Origin: Merluccius polli
Lineage: Eukaryota > Chordata > Actinopteri > Gadiformes > Merlucciidae
Reading direction: 5' to 3'
NCBI GenBank assembly: GCA_030340625.1
Contig: JAOPHQ010004267.1
Location: 1 to 64,000 of the forward strand
DNA length: 64,000 nucleotides
Translations under genes and position numbers: made by a program
Notes under the pieces: model-generated
The model's database searches: none
The model's input: only the letters and a program-made list of their open reading frames with translations
Told to the model about the DNA's origin: nothing
Shown: positions 1-14,177 of the stretch, one piece after another
How the letters are laid out: every line of letters begins with the position of its first letter
Position numbering within the stretch: the stretch's first letter is position 1

Positions 1-2
1 CT

Positions 3-786
3 CCTTGGGGGCGTAAAACCTAACGTAACGTAAAACATTTCACGGAGCGTAAACTTCGTGCTACAATAGAGCGGCGCAGGAATGAGTCCTAAAACCCGGA
101 AATTTGTTAGCATTTTGGCACTTCCGGTTCTCTTGTCTCGAAGTCAATGGGTTTTTTGAATGGGTTTTTGGTTAGATGCCTGAAATAAGGTCTGTGGTTA
201 ACACAAGGTTAAGAGACCGCCGCGTTTTGGTCTACGACATAAAATACGGCGGTAAATACCCCGCTCGTGAATTTTGAAGCTTTTACATGTCTTAAAAAAC
301 TTCTGGCGATTGCATTTACGCTTCAAAAGTCATAAAAGTAGTGTTCATTGGTGAAGATTATCTTGCTTAACAAAACGTGTGAGTATCATAAACTTTTGTT
401 TGCCACAGAGCTTATTTTCTGCAATAATGCAAAATCCAATGGGGAAACCCCATTGGCTTGTTGTCAAGGGAACCCAGGGTGACGCTAACTTCCGGGTTGG
501 CCTACAAAAATACGTCATCCCTGCACCACTCTATTGAGAGCGGGAGGAGGGCGGGAGGCAGGGGTCCCCTCCAACCATGCGTGCGGCTGGAAGCCCATTA
601 GCTTGCTTCTCATCAGTGGCGGCGGTAATAACGGCTACATTGATCACAAGGTCTTCACCGAGTCTCCCTGCTCCACTGCTCATCGTACGGTATTGCTTTC
701 TGTGCCACACGTGACCCTTCACCCCTTGGGGGGCGTAAACCTAACATAACGTAACATTTCACAGAGCGTAAACTTCGTACTACAAT
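3..786 (+). repeat. pair of 64-bp direct repeats about 720 bp apart
   Basis: Positions 3-66 and 723-786 share the same order (ccttggg, gcgtaaa, cctaac, taacgtaa, catttcac, gagcgtaaacttcgt, tacaat) with a few small indels and substitutions. They bracket about 655 bp of GC-rich sequence. They could be element termini or a tandem unit whose first copy begins before the window. Confidence 0.6.
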
Positions 787-1053
787 TCCTGGACCATAAT
801 GTTCATAACGTCACGGATAGTAAAAGTTCCCCCATGTAAACGAACGGTGGCTTAGAAATGAATGTATTTATTGTTCGTACATTTGGACGCCTGTGTGATA
901 CATACGTATAAATGTTATAGTTTGTAGAATGACAGATAGACAGCCGGATAATACAGGCACATCAATGGATAGATAGACAGATAGACAAAGAGACCTATAC
1001 ACTCACAGATAGACAGATAGAGAGGCAGGTAGTTTGATTCTTGTACCTAGTGC

Positions 1054-1086
1054 TTGTAGCTGTTTTGTTAAACAAAACAGCTACAA
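1054..1086. repeat. perfect 16-bp palindrome, 1-nt spacer
   Basis: ttgtagctgttttgtt at 1054-1069 is followed, after one A, by its exact reverse complement at 1071-1086. It would form a hairpin or cruciform. Confidence 0.85.
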
Positions 1087-1811
1087 AAAACTGGCACAGT
1101 GAAATGTGCTAAGTTGGCTCTGTGTATTCAATTAAAGTGGCAGTGAATCTGAACAGGAGTGCGCTGGTTATTGCAGGGAGTTGTTGTGTTCGGCCCACAC
1201 AATTACGAGTTTTGTTTTCTGGACACGCGGCACCCTATTTGGTTGGGCTAGCAAACCCACACTTCACAATACCTCAGCACCGGAAAAACTAATCAATAAT
1301 AATAATAATAATAGCGATGTTTAACACGGCGCATTCTGGACAGACTACACACGTGGAAACGCGGCCTCTAAACGGTGCTATCGCGATGTAATCTTAACCT
1401 TTGTAAGCCGTGCAACAGACTGCGCAGATGTATCGATGAATTAGACGCATTGACGCACGCAGATCCCGCAGACACGCTTCGAGACTTTGATTCAAACAAT
1501 CACTCCCATCACTGCAAACAGCCTCCCTGGCCCCAGGGCCTGATGGGAGCTGGGCTTCTCTGGCAGATTGCGTGCGACGCCGCAGCTATGGCTAATGGGT
1601 ATTGCGCATTTCAAATGGGGAAAATGTGAGCGCAGAGCACCACTGTTTCTAATGACAGCCAACGCTGCTCTCTGTCTGTATCTCTGGGATGTAGACATTT
1701 CCATGGAATATCAAAAGTGGTCAACACACATCCTGGCACACGTCCAGACGGCGGTGTGTGTAACCCATTAAAATCACGTGCACACTGTACATATACCCAC
1801 ACAATGTAGTA

Positions 1812-1956
1812 AACACACACACACACACAAATGCACATGTATGTGTGCACACACACACACACACACACACACAGGCACAACATTTGCACGCACACACACA
1901 CACACGCACACGTATGTATGCGCACACACACACAAAACACACACCTATAAACAGCC
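1812..1956. repeat. interrupted (CA)n array
   Basis: CA dinucleotides with short GTATG interruptions. Confidence 0.9.
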
Positions 1957-2508
1957 AGTGTGCCTGTAGCCAGACCAGAGGAAAGTACTGACTGGCTGGA
2001 CGTCTTATTTCAACTCACGCCAGTTTATCTTGAGTTTCAGTCGATTCAAAACAATACTGAAATGCAATGCCCTTCCTGTGACTCACGGACGCGTGCGTGT
2101 TGCGTGCGGTTATGAGAACTCAAAGGAGGTCAGAAGCAATATCACTCATTTTGCGCAAAACAAAATCACTCGTAATTGCCAAATGTTAAACACGGGCCGC
2201 AAACTATACAAATAGAGCGCAGGCTCTCCGCCGTTTACATTCCTACGGGTTCACCTTTAAAAAATACCAAAAAAATACAAAAGAAAAAAAGGGGCGGGGG
2301 CGGGGGGTGGGGGGGGGGGGGATATCGTGTCTCGCCGATGAAACATCCGGACAGCATGCTCGGCTCTCCGTCACCAAGGCAACCGAGCCCAGGCGCTGGG
2401 ACTGGAACAGTCGACCGCTTCATTATTTATATCGGTCTGTGTAACGACATAAAGACGACGAGTCGACGGGAACGTAGGAACTGGAACGATGGGGCGATGA
2501 TGAGCAGC

Positions 2509-2592
2509 AGAAGGAGATGAAGAAGAAGGAGAAGGAGAAGAAGAAGAAGAAGAAGAAGAAGAAGAAGAAGAAGAAGAAGAAGAAGAAGAAGA
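2509..2592. repeat. (GAA)n trinucleotide array
   Basis: About 80 bp of GAA/AGA, purine-only on the plus strand, followed at 2780-2935 by a looser GA-rich tract. Confidence 0.9.
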
Positions 2593-3795
2593 GCGGCTGG
2601 ATTGATGAGTAACAGATCGGCGCTGAGGCGACAGATCTACATACTTGTTGTGTTTTGCTTTTGATCCCCCCTTCCTCCAACACACTCTCTCTATCCGTAT
2701 CCAAGCCTAATTAAAACAACTTTTTGTGTGCGTGCACTCACATAAATTGAGCAACGACAAGTTGTTATTGCAACGGAGCAAAAACACAGAGAGAGAGACA
2801 GAAGTAAAAAGAAAACACAAAAGTCAGAGGGTGGGGGTGGGAGGAAGAGGAGAGAAAAGAGGGGAGAGAGTGAGAGAGGAAGGAGAAGGAGAGCGAGCGA
2901 GACAGAGAGACAGAGAGAGAGAGAGGTGAAGGAGCAGAAAGGGGGGAGCAGCACAGACGCAGCCCTTGGCGCCTCCATCTTTCCATCTCTCCCTTTCTTT
3001 CATCTTAGCTGTCTAGGAGAGTCTCCTCTAGCACCGTGTCAGCCCTGGCTCCTGGTGAAATCTCCACGCTCCTGCTGGGAGGAGAGTGGGGGGGGGGGGG
3101 GGGGGGGCTTTTACTCCAGTCAACACAGGACAAGCTGCTAGGGGAGCCCCAGTCATCCACCCGGCTCTGGAGCTCCCATGCGAGTGGCCAAAGCTGTCCA
3201 TGGGGGATTTGTTTGTTCTTTAAAGGGACAGCGAAGCCGATATCACAGCCATACGGCTCATATGGTGTTCAACAGAGCAATCGGTGCCATTTTGTCGCCG
3301 TTGCTATAATAACACCTTCGTTTTGGGGGAAAACAGGTGTGATCCTATGTCTCCGTTTTGCGAACGCTCTACTCTGCTCCGAACCCGAGTTGCGTTACTT
3401 TCGTGACGTCAAAGTGCCTTTCCCGAGGCACTTCATGGTCATGACGAAGGGACACCAGCGGCGAGGTGTGTGTGGATGTGTGGACATCCGGTATGTGATG
3501 CGTTTCATATACAGCATCGCTCATTATAACGCTCATACACAACGACGGTACTAGGTTAAAAATACACCACAAAGTTGGCGTGGGTCGTAACCATGGGGAT
3601 AACACGTCCCCGCCTCCCCACGTCCACTTACACTTTAAAGTGAATCCCTCCAGTGTGTCGCAAAGCACAGAACTTATAGAAAACGATATAGGAAATATCC
3701 CTAGAGTAGACAAGCAAGGATTGAAGGAATGTAGAAATGTACTGTACTGTGTAGTTAGTGTATACGTTTCAACCAACATGTATATTGCTCAGTGT

Positions 3796-4220
3796 ATGTG
3801 TGTGTGTGTTCATGTGTGTGTGTGTGTGTGTGTTCATGTGTGTATGTGTGTATGTGTGTGTGTGTGTGTGCGATTTGATTTGAATTAGGAATTTAAAAGC
3901 ACAAACAACTCCAAGGAGTATCACGATACAATAATCCCAGAGGACAGCACTTAAAAGCATTACTTAAAACACTTATTTTTAAAATGGTCCTCGATGGAAA
4001 CAAACAACACTTGGAAACAAACAAATCAATAAAAACAACAAATAACAACATAACCCCACTAGTCCCCCTTGCAACCCCACGCCCATGGTTCAAACTCCCC
4101 CCTTCAAAGTAAACCATCAACACTTCCATAAAGCCGCCTTAACTTTTGTCTTAAAATTTGCCTTTGTTTGGCTTTGTTTCATATGCAGGGGCATGTGTTC
4201 ATGTGTTCATGTGTGGGTGT

Positions 4221-4302
<82 letters not shown>
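3796..4302. repeat. two (TG)n arrays
   Basis: TG-rich tract at 3796-3871 and a purer (TG)n of about 75 bp at 4223-4299, with ordinary sequence between. Confidence 0.9.
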
Positions 4303-5211
4303 ATGTGCATGTGTGTACGGACATCATTCCCATGAGGCATACTTAAGAGTCTCAATATTGTGCAGTTTACTTTTGATATATCTCAATGCCGGCCGGTTGT
4401 TGGTAATTGTTTTATGAGCTTAATTACACACAGGTGCCCCAGAAGATGGCTGTGCTTCTAACATGAACCCTGATTCTGAATATATCATTTACGTTCTTTT
4501 ATATGCGAATTACAATGTGCCTCAACACTTACCCCATCATCAATTACGTATAATGAGAACGATGATTTGAATACGTGTAAAGAATGTATGCAGCATTTAC
4601 AAGCATCGCCACTCATAGGTTCCACATATTATTACACAAACATGAACGCAACATCAACCTAAGTGACCAATTAAGTGTAATTGGAAGTCCAACCCAGGTC
4701 ATTAGAAAAATATGTTTCTGAAATTTCTCGACGCGAGGTAAAAATCCACGTGCTCCATTTACTTGAATGGGCTCATGGGGGTAGAGGCCAGGGTCTGCTG
4801 TCGTTGTAATGAGGCTATGATGTGTAACATGGGATTTTAATCGTTCTTTGACATTGCCCTGAATCATCCTAACGCGGTGCGGCAACATCAACATGGTTCT
4901 GTCGGTTAGATTTAGAGACGGCGTCGGCAGTGGCGTCCCCCAGGGCGTGGACTGATGGGGCCGCTGAAAATCTTGGGGTGGCACACCAAAACCGAAAGCC
5001 ATAAAAATATGCGTGCTGTAGGGTAGGACTTTGATATAGTAGCTTTCAGTTTGCAAAGGTTATCTTTGTCCAACTAAATTCTCAGCTCAATGGCTTATCT
5101 CACGGACGAACGTTCGGCAGTAATTCAGTTCAGCGAGTGGCACGTTCAGTGACTGCGTACGTAGTCGGAAGCGCTGAACGATTCGGTGAACGAATCTTTT
5201 GAAGGAATCAC

Positions 5212-5247
5212 TTCAGTGTACTGATTCTAACGAGTCAGTACACTGAA
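5212..5247. repeat. 13-bp inverted repeat, 10-nt loop
   Basis: ttcagtgtactga at 5212-5224 and its exact complement at 5235-5247. The preceding 120 bp is rich in gttcagtga/gaacga words, as in the ends of some fish DNA elements. Confidence 0.7.
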
Positions 5248-5577
5248 AATAACTGTTTTGCCCAACACTATACCAGGGAGGCCGGGGAGAGTGTGACAGT
5301 GACGGCGGCTGGCTGGCTGCAATTGTTTTTTTTATTATTGTACTTAGACCTAACTATACTATTTAGCTAATATACAAATATATACTTTATTGAGTTAAAT
5401 GAATAGTACCTAATGTAAAATGTCAGATAAAAGCACTTTACCAGTATGTAGCATATTATGCATATGCCACTGCAACTCGCCATGGGGGGGCCAGCGATTG
5501 TGACGCCCCCCTTCTGGCCCCCTCTTGACTGCGCCCCTGGGTGTCGGTAGCTGCGTGAATTAAAAAAGCTGGCTGGG

Positions 5578-5612
<35 letters not shown>

Positions 5613-7366
5613 CGCAAAAGCAACCACACCGACAGGCACGTTAGCAGCCTTTCCAGGGATGAGATATCCGTCATGCATCTGCCACAGGCCACACACAGAC
5701 ATTTCTGATGCATAGATGCATATAATATACCCACACACACACACTCCAGTCCACACTGTAACTCTCTCGTGTCAGCGGTCAAACATAAAAAAGCAATATA
5801 CAATTTTAAAAACACATGGCCATGCACAAATACTTCTTTTTTTTAACAGGTCAGCAAAGGATATCATTTCTATCCAGAACTTTCTTGAGGAAGAGAGGAG
5901 CACCATAGTATAGTATTGGAAGATCTCACAAAGGTGATCTTTATTCACAACTGCCAAGTTGTGTCAAAACTTTTCTGACCTCTTACCCTCTTCTATCTCA
6001 ATCACACCAACTGGTATCAAACTTTGGAAACCACCATCACAAAAAAACTTTCAGATGTCTATTTGGGTCTGGAGTCTGAAGACGTGGTCCCACTTAGGTC
6101 CTCTCGTTACTGGGCCTCTGCTAATAGGGTGGCATCAGACGCATGCTGTAACTGATGCCTTGTGTGATTGTGTGTATATGGGGGGGGGGGGGGTACACTT
6201 GTATTTTTGTGTGTGCTCAGAACCTTTGACCCCCGAGAAACCATTGACTGATCATCCCCAGCTGCTACCTGCCAATTGCACCTGACAACATGTCCGTCCA
6301 CCGACATGTCACACACACACACACACACACACACACTGCTGGCAAGAGACACACACACATACATGCATGAACATGGGCACACACAGACACAGGTGTGCTG
6401 GCACTCCAATCCCACCATCCCATAATACTCTCTAAACTTATCAACAAGCCTCCCCCTTACATCTGCCCCCCTTGCCTAGTCCCCCCCCCCCCCCCCCCCC
6501 CCCCACACCCCCACCACCACCACCACCTGGGCTTAGGGGCCTCACGTTCCCGGCCCCCACACCTAGAAGAGAGAGATTGGAAGGAGGAAGGGAAGGAGGG
6601 AGGGAGACAGACGCGGGCTCCTCATCCCATCCCCTTTGGGATCTGATCAGCCACGCCCCCCCCCCCCCCTGCCCTAGGTTGTAGCAGCAAGCCCGCAGCA
6701 GACGGCGGCACGGCAGACGCTGGCGTTTCAGTCACACGAGCAGAGACAGAAGGCGCTGCTTGGGCACCACGATATACATATGGATTAGGAGTCTAGGAGC
6801 AGAGCCTTCGTATACGTCTCAATTTACACACCCTCCCCCCCCCCCCCTCACCACCGCCACCCACTGCCACCACCACCCACTGCCACCACCACCGCCACCC
6901 CTCCTGCACCCTGCTGAAACAAGACGCTTGAAGCGTGGGTCAATATTTCCGATGGCAAAGGAGCCCATGTGGGTGTTTCGAATTATATCAGTGATGGAAA
7001 ACTGTGAATGACTGAGGTTTGTGTGTGTGTGTGTATTGTGTGTGTACTATGAGAGAGAGAGAGAGAGAGAGAGAAAACTATTTACATTTATATTTGTTAT
7101 TCACCGTCCACTGCAGTTGACATTTCTACCTGTTTGTGTCATTTATTTACTCCCAGTCTCATGCATAATACCAAGAAGTATGGGCAGTATGGGCGGATTC
7201 TACCACCTGTGGACAGAACTATCTCCTCCGTGATAAAGTGACATAATATAAAATGTGTCCCTGAAAACGCTGAACACACATTATGAGCTATAAATAGATG
7301 TGGATACTGTATCAATATCAATAAATGCAATACAAATAATAATAAAACAATACAAATAATAATAAT

Positions 7367-7374
7367 AATAAATA

Positions 7375-7422
<48 letters not shown>

Positions 7423-7481
7423 GAGTAAAACATTTGATTAACAATGCCGCTTTATGCATATGAGCTAGATGGTCATGGTCT

Positions 7482-7514
<33 letters not shown>
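7367..7514. repeat. (AAT)n and (GA)n arrays
   Basis: ATA/AAT trinucleotide array at about 7367-7421, and (GA)n at about 7482-7515. Confidence 0.85.
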
Positions 7515-7516
<2 letters not shown>

Positions 7517-8601
7517 CAGGAATGCTATCTGGATAGAGATCAGAGATCGGGGGGGAAGAAGGATGCAACGGGCTGGGGGGTGTGAGGGGGAGTGGGTGGT
7601 GTTATTGGGTGTGGCAAAGTCATAAGCAGGGGCAAAGCAGATGTGGTACCAAAGGTAGAAGTCCATCTCAATAAGTCCACTGCATGCAAACACACACACA
7701 CACACACGCACACACACACACGCACGCAAATATATGAGTTTGACTCCTGAGGTATTCCTAAGTGTGTTTATGTCTGTCTGCCTGCGTGTGTGTGTGTGTG
7801 TGTGTCCATGTGAGGCAGATAGAGCAGTATAAAGAAACACACCGAAGGTGCCAAAGAGGGAAAGTGAGAGAAAACAACTAGAGAGAGCGAGAGACATAGA
7901 TAGCAAGAGTCAGAGACTGCGAGAGAGAGAGAGAGACAGAGACAGAGAGAGAGAGAGAGTGGGGAGGGAGGGCCTGCCGTCTGGCTGGCCCTCACTTCTC
8001 CCCCGACACGTCTGGAGAGAGTTACAGCCACAATAGCGAGGAGCCACGCAAGTATTCGATCGCTCCTGAGAAACCTCCAGATGAAAAATGGTGCGCAGCT
8101 TTCCCTCATGTTCTCTGTGGTCGCGGCCCTGTTTAGAGTTGAGACGTTTCATCAGGCAGGAATTCAACCTCCCCTTTATCAATGCGGTGCTGGGGACCGC
8201 GGGGAGGGACGCCACATTGAGGCGTTAGCTTCAATGAAGTTAGCCCTTGCTAAGCCTCAAAGATAAGACTAAAACAGTAATGTATTATAGTTCAGAGAGG
8301 ATGTGTTTGGTGGTGGAGCGTGGGGCCAAAGGTGGATGATTCCCAGCTCAAAAAGTAGGGATTGTTCTTTTTTTGCTGCTGTTTTTAAGATAGCTGATTC
8401 TAGTCGTGGGTCGTAGGCCTTTACCGCCAGGCTGTGCTATTTAGCAAATATGTAGACGGTTCAGCCGATACTAAGAAAGCACTTTTAATTCCTTCTAGAA
8501 GCGTCGTCTGCGTCTGGGGACACCAACAGAGGGAGTTGGACAACACCTGAGATGGGTCAAGCCATTTTAGGTTTAGACTTAAAATGCTACTTGAGAGCTA
8601 G

Positions 8602-9041
8602 TGTTAAGAATAAATAATAACATATGTATCAACAGGCTGTAATATCTACACATAGCCACAAGGGAATAGAAATAAATATATAAGTTGTATTAACCGCACC
8701 TGGCCACCAGATGGCGGCACACATAATACACTGGGGGCGGGCGTTCAACACTAGCCAATCAGAGCATAGTATGCGTCATAGAGGCCACGCCTGCCCAGGT
8801 ACTACCAAACTACAGATCCGGGGGGAGGCCAGAAACCCCCAGGCAGCGTATCTGTTAAGATATCCAGCTAAGGGGGAGCTCCACGCGCCTGAATTTTACA
8901 ATTCCTCTCCATTTGCTTCATAGATAAATATAACTAAAGTTAAACAAATAAAGTGAGTTAAAAGCGATCCTGTGTCGGCGGCCTTCTTCCTCAGAGAACA
9001 CACTACACTAGCGACCATTTTAGTCAGTTATGTGCTACACA
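8602..9041 (+). mobile_element. possible solo LTR
   Basis: Begins TGTTAAG and ends CTACACA (TG...CA). It contains CCAAT at about 8755 and AATAAA near 8946, followed by a T/G-rich stretch, an order typical of an LTR. The flanking five bases are gctag (left) and gctaa (right), a near-match target duplication. No internal retrovirus-like genes are present. Boundaries are an inference. Confidence 0.35.
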
Positions 9042-10515
9042 GCTAAAAACAAAGAGGCATAGAGCAAAGTTCAGCGAGTCTTATAGCCGCCACCATCCCT
9101 CTTCCCTTAAATCATCCCTGAGATACGTAAGAAGTTTTTTACAACGTATGATACGGGCGCTTGGTTTGCATATCTCTTTTTTGTGTAACGTCATCTCTCC
9201 TTATCGGCCGTCTAATCTCTCTCTCCTGATGAGAAGAACAGAGGAGAGCGGGTCGGTTATGGGAGGCGATATCTGGGCTATTTATATCGCCTCACCAATC
9301 AGATTCACCGATACTGACTCGTGGATTACCATATGCTAACAATAACCGCGCGCCTCTCGGCTTCCGACGTTCAAAATCTCTTAATACCGTTTCCATCAGA
9401 GCGAGTGGCTGGTTGCAATTTCACTGACATGATGTAGGAGAAACTTTTCTCTTTGAAAGGAATGTCTCTGAAAAGTGATTTTTTTGCACGATAAGGGGTG
9501 GAGGCTTTGCGCAGCGCTAGCGTGCGAAGCTACGGTACATTAAAGTCTGCGTAATTGAAATGACCTCAGCAATCAAAAGTCAAAAAAGCTATTTGGGGGC
9601 CATGCGTGCGTGTACGGGTGAGAATGATGTTGCCCGTCGATAGCCCCCTCCCCCCCTCCCCCCCCCCCCCCCCCCCCTCCCCTTCCTGCCTGGACCGCTA
9701 ACCGCTCTCAATTCTTTGCACTCGCATGCGGTGAGGAAGGAGTGTGTGTGTGTCCAACTGGCCCGCGGCCACTGATGACACAAACACACGCACACACACA
9801 TCCATTTTCTCTCTCTTGTATTAGTGCCTTTTCGACGTGGTATCTGCTGCCCGGACAACAACCCCATACACCCCCCCCCCCCCCCCCAGCCCTAACTTTA
9901 CAGTAACAGATGGCTGGCATTTGGTCATCACAACCCCCCACCCCCCCCCCCCCCCCATGCTGCTGGATGATGTCGTGGTTCGTCTGGTTTACACGTGTCC
10001 GCAAAATGTCAACAAATGTTGAGGAAATGTCAAGGACTCGGACATTGACGGTACGTGTGTGTGTGTGTGTGTGTGGTTACCAGGGTTTTTTTTTTGGTGT
10101 GTGTCTGCATCTGCTGCTCTGACACCTTGACCCCAGTTCAGCCTCGAATGATCAACGAACGACCCGTTTGGCCGTTAAGGTTTATTTCACCAACATTGAT
10201 CCTACCTCACGCCTATACATGTAATACATAACCCCTTCAACCTTTGTGCAACCTTAAACCAATTTGACACCGTACCTTGTTTATTTCAAATCAATTCCTC
10301 CCCATCGATCCCATGCGGGGAAGCGGTGCTGTCGTCCATACATGACACCATGGTGGTGGTGGTGGTGGGGTTCATCTTGGGTGTTGATAGGATCAATCCT
10401 TTCTTTTCTCTCCAGCTAAAGGGGGAATCCAATGTCTGGCCACATGGCCGGTGGGAGCAGCAGAACACACTCTGCTCTGTAACAGCAGAATATGAACAGC
10501 ATGACAAGTCAGAAC

Positions 10516-10519
<4 letters not shown>

Positions 10520-10564
<45 letters not shown>

Positions 10565-10770
10565 ACTGACTAAGCTGATGCATACGCCATGCACCTAGCC
10601 AAGGGGATGAGGTAACATCACCATCCTATTTCCTTTCATCTAACTAGGTTAACATGATGAACTAGTGCTCCTGTCCTGTCCCTCCCCCTTGGCCTGTGGT
10701 GCTCTAGTTATCTCCACATGGCAAAAAACCCTCACACACACAAACCAGGCCTGGCCAATGATGATGAATA

Positions 10771-10830
<60 letters not shown>
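10520..10830. repeat. (CA)n at 10520-10561 and (CT)n at 10773-10830
   Basis: Two pure dinucleotide arrays of about 42 and 58 bp separated by about 210 bp of ordinary sequence. Confidence 0.9.
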
Positions 10831-10834
<4 letters not shown>

Positions 10835-11995
10835 AGTAGGCAGGTGCAGGGCCAGGTTTAATTGTAGCACCTTGTTATCTGTAGGGCCCAACTGTCAGTC
10901 AAGCTGATCCCTTTTTCCTCTGGATAAATTCACAAAAAAACAGAGTGTTGGGTTGCAGGGCAGATTATAGTTGCAATCGCAGTCAAATGTAGGAACCAAT
11001 ATGGCCAGCGCATCATTTTATATCAATATGTGTGTACATGTAATATGTATGCAATAGCCTCATCAAATGCAATTATATTACGAATAAAACATATACCGTA
11101 GCTTTAAATATGCAGATAAGCACACCCAAAGTGTGTATTATAATAACACACTGTAAAGATGTGCACGCCCCATAGGGCTCCAGCACAAATCAAATAACAC
11201 CATTACTGTGTGGATGACAAATGTGTCTCTGTCATGGAAGACAGGTGTAATGTGCACATGTTACAGATGACGCCATTGGAAAGGGAAATTCCAGACATTT
11301 CCTGCCTTAAATTATAGAAAGAGATTGCGTACTCAAAATTGTGCTGAACATCATGAACTCCAGGTGCGAATAATTAGAAAAGCCGAAGCATTTGCCCACC
11401 CGTCATTGATCTCTCACCTCTTCCTTACTGTCAATGTCCCAACCTATGACCAATCTGATGTTTTGTCGTTGTTTGTCTGCATAATGGTTTGGACCATACT
11501 CTTTTAAATCTCTTGACACTATGCATATCGTGCCTTAGTTACGGTATATTAACGTTGATTTAGGTTACTACTACAACTCTCATATCCCCAACAACAAATC
11601 CCATGATGCATTCTGCTGCACAAGCCGTATATGGCCACGGTGGACTGTGGGAGTGCATGACTGCACCTGGCTGATCTTTGAACATCTTGCCACCAAGCGG
11701 GCGTTGTGTGATCGAGGCCCGTCTTCCCACGCATTAGCTCACATGTGCTCAGAGAGAGAGAGAGAGAGCGCGAGGCCACCGGAGCGGAGAAGACGGTGAG
11801 CAAATATACTAACAAAAAGGTGTGAGGAAGAGGTGTGGAAACCGGAGTGCAATAGACAACACCGGGTCAGGAACACATTAGCGTTTGAAAGGTACGGTAG
11901 GCGATGCGGTACCAGGCTGCGTTGGCTTACCCAAGCTGTTGTGCTCCTCCCCCCTGACCTTCTCCTTCGATGAATCCATGAATATGGATGCAAAG

Positions 11996-12150
<155 letters not shown>

Positions 12151-12293
12151 ACCATCCAAGACGCCCAACTCTGATCAATCGCCTCCCACTGTACCTCCCA
12201 CCCTCCCAAGGGCGTTGTGACAGTGTGCAGATCTCTCCTGATGACAGAAAAAAGGGGATAGCGTGACGTTTGGCAATTCGTGGGAAAAGGGTT

Positions 12294-12611
12294 GTGGCAG
12301 GGTTACTCTGGCCACACGCCACCTAAGTGGCTTTCCCTTGGGGCCCTCTGACACAGGACACGGGTAGATGTTGTACAGGATGTTTAATGGAGTTTCAGGC
12401 TGGTGGTATTCGCCGAGCTGATGGTACAACTGTCATGACTGTGGCTCCTCCTCCAGTGTGTGTGTTGATGGCTGGTTTATCCTGGGTGCCATGATTGCTC
12501 ATGCACCACAGGTGTGCAGCCCCACCCAGCCAGAGTCCAATCAGTGTGACTCAGGCCAGGTGAGGCTGTAAACCAGCCATCAACAGCACACACTCCACAC
12601 ACACTCCACAA
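12294..12611 (-). repeat. unnamed dispersed repeat, copy 1 (partner at 54964-55273)
   Basis: Its reverse complement matches 54964-55273 almost base for base apart from one indel of a few bases. Inside it, tgttgatggctggttta and its complement form an inverted repeat flanking about 90 bp. The family is not one I can name. Confidence 0.8.
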
Positions 12612-12769
12612 GGGTGAAAAGCTCCATCTGAGCAAGTGGATAACGTGGAATAATTTGATCCATCTACTCGACTTCGATCGTTCTACATTCACACACTCTT
12701 TACAAGCGCCGTTTAGGAATAATATTGAGGAACGAACAACAAATGGTGGGGGGGGTGCAGGATAATCTA

Positions 12770-13327
12770 GTGCAGGGCTCCTCAACATTTTTGTTAGTGT
12801 GGCCCGGTATGCAAATATGTAAAATATTTTCACAGCCCGTTTTATTAATAGACAGCAACAGTCTCACAGTTCCCAAACAGCATCACACGTTTAACAACTC
12901 TATCAAACTCTATCAAAGCGTGTTTCTATCCACCACAACGAAGAGCGCAAATTACAATCCCTGATCTCCGATCCATAAGGTTATGACCACATATGATGTT
13001 GGGACGTGCATCAGGTTAAGCAAACACAAGCTGCATAGTAACAGGCATTCGATAGGCCAGGAAATACCTTTATTCAGACATTGCGTTTTGGGCAACTAAG
13101 GGCGCCCAACATACTTAATTTCGGAAATTACAGTTGGGTTAATGACCCAAGCTGGGTTAAATTTACTGGGCTATAATAAAAAAGATGATATATAATAATA
13201 GAACATATTAGAATTTATGAAAGTAAAAAAGTAAAAAAAATCATGTATTTTTTCGTTGGCTTCATTTCTAAATCTCTGTGGCCCGGTGGCCAACGGTCCA
13301 CGGCCCGGTGGTGGAGAACCACTGGTC
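12770..13327. mobile_element. hAT-like element, degraded
   Basis: Starts near tgcagggctcctcaacattt with gtggcccggta, and ends with ggcccggtggtggagaaccactg. Opposing ends with gcccgg and ctcaac/gagaacc words are typical of hAT (Charlie-type) copies. No transposase frame was found. Confidence 0.45.
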
Positions 13328-14177
13328 TAGCGGTCAGCGTGTTTGACTCCCATTCAGTTTGCGGTGTGAAACATCAACTCCAGGCTTGGACCTTTGACGT
13401 TATCGGTCCGGGATTTTCGTTTGGAAAAGGGTCAAAGTTTTCCGCGGAAACAGCGCTGATGTAGCAGACCGCAATGTTTTCTAAACACGCGTCTGAAGCA
13501 GTAGGCTCCTCTCTTATACTGTATTTGAAAAGAGCCGAGCGTGACAGTTCCCCTTTAAAAGGGACCTTGTGAGCTACGCACAGAAATGAAGCATGGGCCT
13601 TCAGTGCGTACAATCACAGATCAGGTTTCACAAAAAAATGTCAGAGCGAGATTTTTTTCCCCCCCTGCTTTATTAATCTAAAAAAATAAGTACATACAGT
13701 ACCCGTCCAGTATTGGTGATATTCTGAGGTTGGTGTTGATGTGCCAAACCTTGATGCTATGAACTGACATCATAGTCACTGGCATACTCCAAAATACAAA
13801 AAAAAGGGGGGAAAAAAACACTTTTGGATAGGAAAAGTGATTTATGTTATTTCATTCTGCTTGTGCAGCCAGCCCAAGGGTCCTGAAAGCAGGGCAGAAA
13901 GCGGCTGGAGGGAGCGCCGTGAGACCCGGGGACGTTCATGCATACAGCCACTAATTCTATCTTGTTTTCAGCGCATTTATTAGCATAACATTACAGTAAG
14001 ATCAAAAAAAGCACAAGTCTATATTTAGGTATCAAGTTTGTTGTGAAACTAATACCGATCCATAGGAACACTTTATTCATCGCTCACATTTAGTCGACAC
14101 TGAACCTCCATATTTGTTATACGTTTTACTAGTTCACAATGAAGAAAACCAAGCGAGCCACAGAGAACAATGCAATG

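Noticed and set aside
3036..3554. A 172-residue open frame on the plus strand
   Set aside because: Its first part is a poly-G translation (Gly run) and the rest matches nothing I recognise.
4613..5056. A 147-residue open frame on the minus strand
   Set aside because: No known domain or family motif, no splice context, and it overlaps sequence with transposon-like words (gtggcgtccccc).
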